Source: Victivallales bacterium
GTDB lineage: Bacteria > Verrucomicrobiota > Lentisphaeria > Oligosphaerales > Lenti-02
Direction of reading: 5' to 3'
NCBI GenBank assembly: GCA_018648945.1
Contig: JABGQJ010000232.1
Coordinates: 1-10,391 of the forward strand
DNA: 10,391 nucleotides
The notes below the pieces were generated by a model, which saw only the letters and a program-made list of their open reading frames with translations, had not been told where the DNA came from and searched no databases. Made by a program: the position numbers and the translations under genes. Below, piece after piece: positions 6,284 through 10,391 of this stretch; positions within the stretch are counted from its first letter, which is position 1, and every line of letters begins with the position of its first letter.

Positions 6284-7954
6284 GTGGGACGCTTCGAGCA
6301 AAGAGAACCCGAAACGGAACCCCCCATCGTGCGACTTGGACAATCCACTCTCTGGTGGCTGGCTCTCACCCTCTCGGCACTCCTGCTGGGCGGGGCGTCC
6401 CTGCTCCTGCTCCAGCGCGAGCGGGGCCGCCTCCAGGACGCCTTGGGCGAGGCCGAACGCAGCCAGGTCCAGACGGTGGCCGAACGCCTTGCCGCCGCCG
6501 TCTACCTGACCCAGGACCAGCTCGGCACGGCCCTGGCCAACGGGGCCTGGGAGGATCTGGACGCGCTGGAGCGGATCAGCCCTCTCGTCCGCAATGTCTT
6601 TGTATTCGATCCCGAAGCCCACATGCTCCGTCAACCGCACCCCCACAACCCGGCCTCCACCGAGGAGAATGGCTTCCTGCGCCGCTACGAGACGCTCTTC
6701 GCCGACCGCCACCTGTGGCAGCAGATCCTGGCCCCAGCCAACACCGCCACCCCGCGCGAGTCCCCCAGCCTGCGCAGAACAACCTATGCAGTGGGCGGAC
6801 CCGAAGTGCGCGGCTTCTGGCTGCCATGGAGCAGCGACAACCGCCTCCACTTCATCGGCGGCATCCAACTGGCGGAGGGGGGGCCAGTGTACGGGGTCGA
6901 GATCGAGATGGTCTCCCTGGTCGCCCGGCTCTCGATCAAGCCTGTGGAGAGTGGGTCCTACTACGCCACCAGAAGAAGCAGGTCCATTGCCCGCAAACTG
7001 CCTCCCTTGGCCCTGCTCGATGGCACCGACCGGGCGCTGCTGGTAACCGACGGGGTTCCCGAGGAGCAGGCGGGCACCCCCGATTTCAGGTACCCCGTCG
7101 GCCTCCCCCTGCCCCATTGGCAACTGGCTGTCTATCGCCGTCCCGACGCAACCCGAGGCGTGTCCTCCCTAGCCACGGCGGCCACGGCGCTGGTCATCAT
7201 CATGGTCATCGCCATCGTCGGCGGCGGGGCCACCCTCTTCGCCGACGCTCGGCGCAGCCGACGCGACGCTCGCCGGCGCACGACCTTCGTCGCCAATGTC
7301 TCCCACGAGCTCAAGACTCCCCTCACCAGCATCCGCATGTACGCCGAACTCCTCCGCGACGACCGCGTGCCCGACCAGCAGCGCCGCCAGCGCTTCCTTG
7401 ACACCATGGTCCAGGAAGGCGAACGGCTAACCAGGCTTATCGACAACGTCCTTGACCTCGGGCGCCTTGAACAGGCGCGCCGCAAATACAACCCCCGCCC
7501 CGTCGACTTGGCCGACTGCCTCCGAGCCATTCTCGAGGTGGAGGCCCGGCGGCTCAAGACGGCCGGCTTGGAACTCACCACCGAGGTTCCCGACCAGCTT
7601 CCCATCGTGACCGATCCCGACGCCGTCCGCCAGGTTGTCCTCAACCTGCTGGAGAACGCCAGCAAATACGCGGCGGCCGGCGGCTGTGCCCATGTGTCCC
7701 TCGCCCGTGCGGCTGGCGTAGCCCGCCTCACCGTCCAAGACGCCGGCCCCGGCATTCCCCCGGGCTGTCGGGAACGGATTTTCGGCATGTTCGAGCGCCT
7801 CGACGATTCCCTGGAAGGCAAGGCTGGCAGCGGCCTGGGCCTGGCCATCGCGCGAGGCCTCGCGCGCGGCCTGGCTGGCGACCTCGTCTGCACCGAGGCC
7901 ACTGGACCAGGCGCGTGTTTCACCCTCACCCTTCCCCTGAAGGACACCCCATGA
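6284..7954 (+). CDS. Membrane sensor histidine kinase
   Basis: This protein of about 556 residues phosphorylates the response regulator encoded immediately downstream. It has transmembrane helices at 23-43 and 296-319 bounding a large periplasmic sensor (44-295). The sensor may be a two-lobed Cache-like domain, but no signature residue settles it. The cytoplasmic part starts directly after the second helix, with no recognisable HAMP domain. HisKA holds the phospho-acceptor His341 in NVSHELKTPLTSIRMYAELL. The ATPase domain shows the N-box (NLLENASKY, 454-462), G1 (DAGPGIP, 486-492), F-box (IFGMFERL) and G2 (GSGLGLAI, 515-522). The start is uncertain: GTG at 6284 has no good ribosome site, and GTG at 6329 (residue 16) is an alternative that still keeps the first membrane helix. 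The stop overlaps the regulator start as ATGA. Confidence 0.93.
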   Translation: MGRFEQREPETEPPIVRLGQSTLWWLALTLSALLLGGASLLLLQRERGRLQDALGEAERSQVQTVAERLAAAVYLTQDQLGTALANGAWEDLDALERISPLVRNVFVFDPEAHMLRQPHPHNPASTEENGFLRRYETLFADRHLWQQILAPANTATPRESPSLRRTTYAVGGPEVRGFWLPWSSDNRLHFIGGIQLAEGGPVYGVEIEMVSLVARLSIKPVESGSYYATRRSRSIARKLPPLALLDGTDRALLVTDGVPEEQAGTPDFRYPVGLPLPHWQLAVYRRPDATRGVSSLATAATALVIIMVIAIVGGGATLFADARRSRRDARRRTTFVANVSHELKTPLTSIRMYAELLRDDRVPDQQRRQRFLDTMVQEGERLTRLIDNVLDLGRLEQARRKYNPRPVDLADCLRAILEVEARRLKTAGLELTTEVPDQLPIVTDPDAVRQVVLNLLENASKYAAAGGCAHVSLARAAGVARLTVQDAGPGIPPGCRERIFGMFERLDDSLEGKAGSGLGLAIARGLARGLAGDLVCTEATGPGACFTLTLPLKDTP

Positions 7955-8661
7955 CTCCCACCACACAGAAGGTGCTCGTGGTCGAAGACGATCCCGCCAT
8001 CCGCGAAGGCCTGATCGTCACTCTCGAAAGCGAAGGCTACACCGTCGTCAGCGTGGACAACGGCAACGACGCCGTTGCCATGGTCCAGACCGAGAGCCCC
8101 GACCTCGTCCTCCTCGACATCATGCTCCCCGGCCGCAACGGCTACGACGTCTGCCGGGATCTGCGCCGGGAGAAACTCGATCTGCCGGTCATCATGCTCA
8201 CCGCCAAGGGGGAGGAGATAGACAAGGTCATCGGCCTGGAGATCGGGGCGGACGACTACGTGAGCAAGCCCTTCGGCGTGCGCGAGCTCCTCGCTCGCAT
8301 CGGGGCCGTCCTCCGCCGGTCCACCCGGTCCACCGCCTCACCCAGCCCGGACTTCGCCGAGCCTTTCCCCTTTGGCGAAGCCCATATCGACCCCGCCACC
8401 ATGCGCGGCGAACTCCGGGGAAAGACCTTCGACCTTACCCCGCGCGAAATCCGCCTCCTCGAATTCCTCCACGACCGCCCCGGCATGGTCCTCAGCCGCG
8501 AGAAGATCCTCCACGAAGTCTGGGACTACGAATACGTCGGTGCCACCCGCACCCTCGACCAGCACATCGCCATGCTCCGCAAGAAGGTCGAGGTGGACCC
8601 CCACCCCCCGCAAGCCATCACCACCGTCCACGGCGCCGGCTACCGCTACGAAGGCGAGTAG
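7951..8661 (+). CDS. OmpR/PhoB-family DNA-binding response regulator
   Basis: This 236-residue protein has a receiver domain (6-122) and a winged-helix Trans_reg_C domain (about 138-234). The receiver has the acidic pair Glu12/Asp13, phospho-acceptor Asp56 in LVLLDIMLPGRNG, Thr84 and Lys106 in SKPFGVREL. The output domain has the typical FDLTPREIRLLEFL, the recognition-helix region VGATRTLDQHIAMLRKKV, and the closing TVHGAGYRYE. All catalytic residues are present and length is standard. The ATG at 7951 overlaps the kinase stop by 4 bases, with AAGGA six bases upstream inside the kinase gene, so the pair is translationally coupled. It should be phosphorylated by the upstream kinase and regulate transcription. 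Its targets are not shown by the sequence; the local divergent promoter is one possibility. Confidence 0.95.
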   Translation: MTPTTQKVLVVEDDPAIREGLIVTLESEGYTVVSVDNGNDAVAMVQTESPDLVLLDIMLPGRNGYDVCRDLRREKLDLPVIMLTAKGEEIDKVIGLEIGADDYVSKPFGVRELLARIGAVLRRSTRSTASPSPDFAEPFPFGEAHIDPATMRGELRGKTFDLTPREIRLLEFLHDRPGMVLSREKILHEVWDYEYVGATRTLDQHIAMLRKKVEVDPHPPQAITTVHGAGYRYEGE

Positions 8662-8907
8662 CAGTAGCCCGGTCCCAGTGCCACGCTATGACTTTGTGGG
8701 GGTGCTGCCAGACGCATGGACCCCGTCTGCGAAGCGGCGTGCACCAAGCTGGGCGCGCAAGCTGGGAGCCCCATTCTTCGCCCGTGCAGTTGACCTGAAG
8801 ATTCTGGGGCATAGAGTGTTGCTGTGGGTGTCGTTCGGAGTGGATCGGTCCGTCGACAGGATGACGGCCATCCGTGAAGCCTGAGTTCACTACGAAGAGG
8901 TCACGTC
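8662..8907. other. Intergenic region after the two-component pair
   Basis: These 246 bases carry no convincing gene. A 6-bp perfect stem CAGACG (8709-8714)/CGTCTG (8724-8729) with a 9-base loop is the best terminator candidate, but no T-run follows. A 9-base direct repeat CAAGCTGGG occurs at 8745-8753 and 8758-8766. A candidate promoter lies at 8790-8817. Open frames on both strands cover the stretch but lack domain features and good start sites. Confidence 0.5.
8790..8817 (+). promoter_or_regulatory. Candidate sigma70-type promoter for the Gly-rich membrane protein
   Basis: TTGACC at 8790-8795 (five of six to the -35 consensus) is followed after 16 bases by TAGAGT at 8812-8817 (four of six to the -10). 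It lies about 90 bases upstream of the start at 8908 and would give a leader of about 80 bases. It is a match by eye only. Confidence 0.35.
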
Positions 8908-9759
8908 ATGATGTTGCCAACCCCGCTGATTGTTGCCGCTGTCTGTGTCGTGATTCTGGTCGTGCTCTTCCTTATGCGGGGCGTGTCAGCTCTGAAGGGA
9001 GAAATCCCCAAGCCGGCAGCGATCGGGCTGGTCGTGGTCTCAGTGGTGGTGGCGGCTGGTCTCCTCTACCGATTCATGACTGCGCCTCCGGCCGTTGTCG
9101 AGGGCGAGGACGGCGGTGCGGGGATGATGGGGGAAGGCGGCATGGGCGGCGGCATGGGTGGTGGCATGCGAACCCCCAGTCCCCAGCGAGAACTTGGGCA
9201 ACTGGTGCGCAAGATGGTCATGCTGAAGAGCGAAGATAGCGGTGCCTTCACTGCGGAACAGCAGGCGAAGCTCCTGCCGATCCTGCAGGCGCTGGCGACA
9301 GCCGAAGCCATGACCAGTGAAGAGGCCACGGCCAAGAAGGGGGAGATCCAAGGCGTCCTGACCGAGACCCAGACCGCTGCGTTGGACGCTCTGGAACTAC
9401 CCCGGCGGCCCCGGGGCGGACGGGGCGGCGGCGGCGCCCCAACACCCCCTGCCACCGGTGAAGGAGCCACCCCCGCTCCCCCGGCAGGCGGCGGACCGGC
9501 AGGCGGTGGACCGGGTGGCGGCGGGCCCGGTGGCGGCGGACGCGGAGACTGGCGCGCGATGATGCGGGCGCGAATGCTGGAGACGCCCTACATCAAGAAG
9601 CTCTACGACGAGAAGGCAGCGGCCGACCCCGCGTTCGCCACCGACGACGAGAAGCAAAGCGAGTTCTTCAGGGGGCTCCGGAACACCCTCAGCCCCTTCC
9701 TCCGGCAGGGCTCCTCCCAGGAGGCGCTGCAGAAACTGACCAAGGAGTTCACGCCGTAG
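8908..9759 (+). CDS. Two-TM membrane protein with Gly/Met- and Gly/Pro-rich low-complexity segments
   Basis: This 283-residue protein has two hydrophobic helices (7-24 and 37-55) joined by a short basic loop, so the rest lies on the same side as the N-terminus. Residues 69-87 are Gly/Met-rich with a GGM-type repeat. A helical segment (about 92-165) contains two 'xTxxQxxxL' blocks, FTAEQQAKLLPILQAL and LTETQTAALDALEL, resembling the LTxxQ-type motif of periplasmic Spy-like and related uncharacterised proteins. Residues 168-212 are Gly/Pro-rich. The C-terminus (213-283) is helical and charged. AAGAGG at 8895-8900 with 7-base spacing supports the ATG. A second ATG follows at once. It is followed by a non-coding gap, so it appears to be a single-gene unit. 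No function is recognised; the LTxxQ comparison is weak. Confidence 0.85.
   Translation: MMLPTPLIVAAVCVVILVVLFLMRGVSALKGEIPKPAAIGLVVVSVVVAAGLLYRFMTAPPAVVEGEDGGAGMMGEGGMGGGMGGGMRTPSPQRELGQLVRKMVMLKSEDSGAFTAEQQAKLLPILQALATAEAMTSEEATAKKGEIQGVLTETQTAALDALELPRRPRGGRGGGGAPTPPATGEGATPAPPAGGGPAGGGPGGGGPGGGGRGDWRAMMRARMLETPYIKKLYDEKAAADPAFATDDEKQSEFFRGLRNTLSPFLRQGSSQEALQKLTKEFTP
9136..9168 (+). repeat. In-frame GGM-coding repeat
   Basis: Three imperfect units of glycine codons ending in ATG encode residues 77-87 (GGMGGGMGGGM) of the two-TM protein. The units use mixed GGC and GGT codons, which argues for selection or ageing of the repeat rather than a fresh slippage expansion. Confidence 0.6.
9484..9540 (+). 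repeat. In-frame Gly-Pro coding repeat
   Basis: This stretch encodes residues 193-211 of the two-TM protein, a run of Gly triplets and quadruplets separated by Pro or Pro-Ala. Codons are mixed (GGC, GGT, GGA, GGG). It is likely a flexible linker and a candidate for length variation between strains. Confidence 0.6.
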
Positions 9760-9942
9760 GGAAAGGGCGCTGGCGCTCTGCGTCACCGTCTGGAACTCGG
9801 TCTGTCTCGCGCAAGTCCCACATGATGTATTCCGGTACCTGAGCCTGACGGGAAGCTGGTGTTCCATGCCGGGCTACCCATACGTCCTCTGATGGCTGGG
9901 TTGCCGAGTTGCTTCGCCCTTTGACGGGCAAAGATGAGGGGT
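9760..9942. other. Intergenic region before the substrate-binding gene
   Basis: I see no supported gene in these 183 bases. A short open frame around 9829-9924 has no start codon near its beginning and ends just before the next gene. No clear promoter or terminator was found. Two overlapping small stems lie at 9916-9933, next to the possible start codons of the next gene. Confidence 0.5.
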
Positions 9943-10391
9943 ATGAAAGAACATCCCATGGTGAGGAAGAATCCCCGAGATGTGTTCGGCCACCGCGTCC
10001 GCTGTGGTCTGGCACTGGCGTACATGGCTCTAGCGCCGCTTCCCATGCTGGCGGCTGACAAGGTGCGCCTGCAACTGAAGTGGCAGCACGCGTTCCAGTT
10101 CGCTGGCTACTACGCCGCCGAGGCGCAGGGCTACTACCGGGAGGCAGGGCTGGAGGTGGAGATCGTGCCGGCTACGCCGGGGGAGGATCCCAGACAGCAA
10201 GTTGTGCAGGGGAAGGCAGAGTTCGGTGTCGGTGCCACGGATCTGCTGTTGCTGCGGGCCGAGGGCGCGCCGGTGGTGGTCCTGGCATCCATCTTCCAGC
10301 ACTCCCCGCAGGCCTTCATGGTGCTCAGGAAGCAGGGGCTGCAGAGCATCCATGACCTGGCTGGCAGCAAGGTCATGGTGGAGCCGGATTC
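9943..10391 (+). CDS. NMT1/THI5-like periplasmic substrate-binding domain protein, cut by the window edge
   Basis: The frame is open from 9943 to the end of the window, so only about 149 residues are visible and the C-terminus is missing. After a basic N-terminus there is a signal peptide core (LALAYMALAPLPMLAA) with likely cleavage before DKVRL. The mature part begins VRLQLKWQHAFQFAGYYAAE, then GYYREAGLEVEIVPATPG, GKAEFGVGATDLLLLRAEG and PVVVLASIFQHSP. This is the classic start of the NMT1/THI5-like fold, as in ABC substrate-binding proteins and in the sensor part of large signalling proteins. The 'LQLKWxHxFQFAGYYAA' form is typical of hybrid histidine kinases or GGDEF proteins, but the output is beyond the edge. 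Start choice is uncertain: an in-frame stop at 9922-9924 bounds it, with ATGs at 9934, 9943 and 9958. GAGG lies 3 bases before 9943. Confidence 0.85.
   Translation, partial: MKEHPMVRKNPRDVFGHRVRCGLALAYMALAPLPMLAADKVRLQLKWQHAFQFAGYYAAEAQGYYREAGLEVEIVPATPGEDPRQQVVQGKAEFGVGATDLLLLRAEGAPVVVLASIFQHSPQAFMVLRKQGLQSIHDLAGSKVMVEPD

Noticed and set aside
7915..7950. 12-codon extension of the response regulator
   Set aside because: The ATG at 7951 gives the standard receiver start, an ATGA junction with the kinase and AAGGA six bases upstream.
8618..8890. Minus-strand open frame of 90 codons between the regulator and the Gly-rich protein
   Set aside because: It overlaps the end of the regulator gene, shows no domain or hydrophobic pattern and has no convincing ribosome site.
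9829..9924. Short plus-strand open frame before the substrate-binding gene (reads PVPEPDGKLVFHAGLP)
   Set aside because: It has no start codon near its beginning and no ribosome site. At about 30 codons it is too short to distinguish from chance or from a gene remnant.

Overview
This window is GC-rich DNA from a Gram-negative-type bacterium. It encodes an inner-membrane ExbB/ExbD motor, several Sec signal peptides and proteins with periplasmic domains. The gene content suggests the PVC superphylum (Planctomycetes, Verrucomicrobia, Lentisphaerae) or a similar deep-branching lineage: a secreted jelly-roll-like protein in an ExbB/ExbD operon, a secreted VWA protein, and a Gly/Met-rich membrane protein. 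That placement is inferred from gene style only; no marker gene is present.

Layout. The left half reads leftwards and the right half rightwards, diverging from a non-coding stretch at about 4632-4855. Going left, there is first a small membrane protein with a C-terminal TrkA-C (RCK-C) domain (3846-4631). After a 191-bp gap comes a tightly packed four-gene operon: an ExbB/TolQ-type proton-channel subunit with a signal peptide (2809-3654), ExbD (2391-2819), a single-pass membrane-anchored coiled-coil protein (1325-2440), and a secreted protein with a C-terminal beta-sandwich-like module (106-1323). Two of the three junctions overlap, by 11 and 50 bp, and the third has a 1-bp gap. The operon ends in a strongly GC-rich hairpin region at the left edge.

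Going right, there is a secreted VWA-domain protein with an intact MIDAS (4856-6205). It is followed by a two-component pair: a membrane histidine kinase (6284-7954) and an OmpR/PhoB-family response regulator (7951-8661), joined by an ATGA overlap. After 246 bp without a convincing gene comes a two-TM protein with Gly-rich low-complexity segments (8908-9759). The right edge cuts a secreted NMT1/THI5-like substrate-binding domain protein (from about 9943 past 10391).

How they may work together. ExbB and ExbD normally use proton-motive force to drive TonB or TolA. In this operon the TonB position is taken by a protein with a TonB-like N-terminal anchor but a long charged coiled coil and no TonB C-terminal domain, followed by an exported protein. 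This is the best candidate for an undescribed system: a PMF-driven motor coupled to a coiled-coil transmitter and a periplasmic ligand-binding protein. The VWA protein and kinase/regulator pair are probably one transcription unit, so the VWA protein may be linked to the signal sensed. No tRNA, rRNA, CRISPR array, transposase or phage gene was seen.
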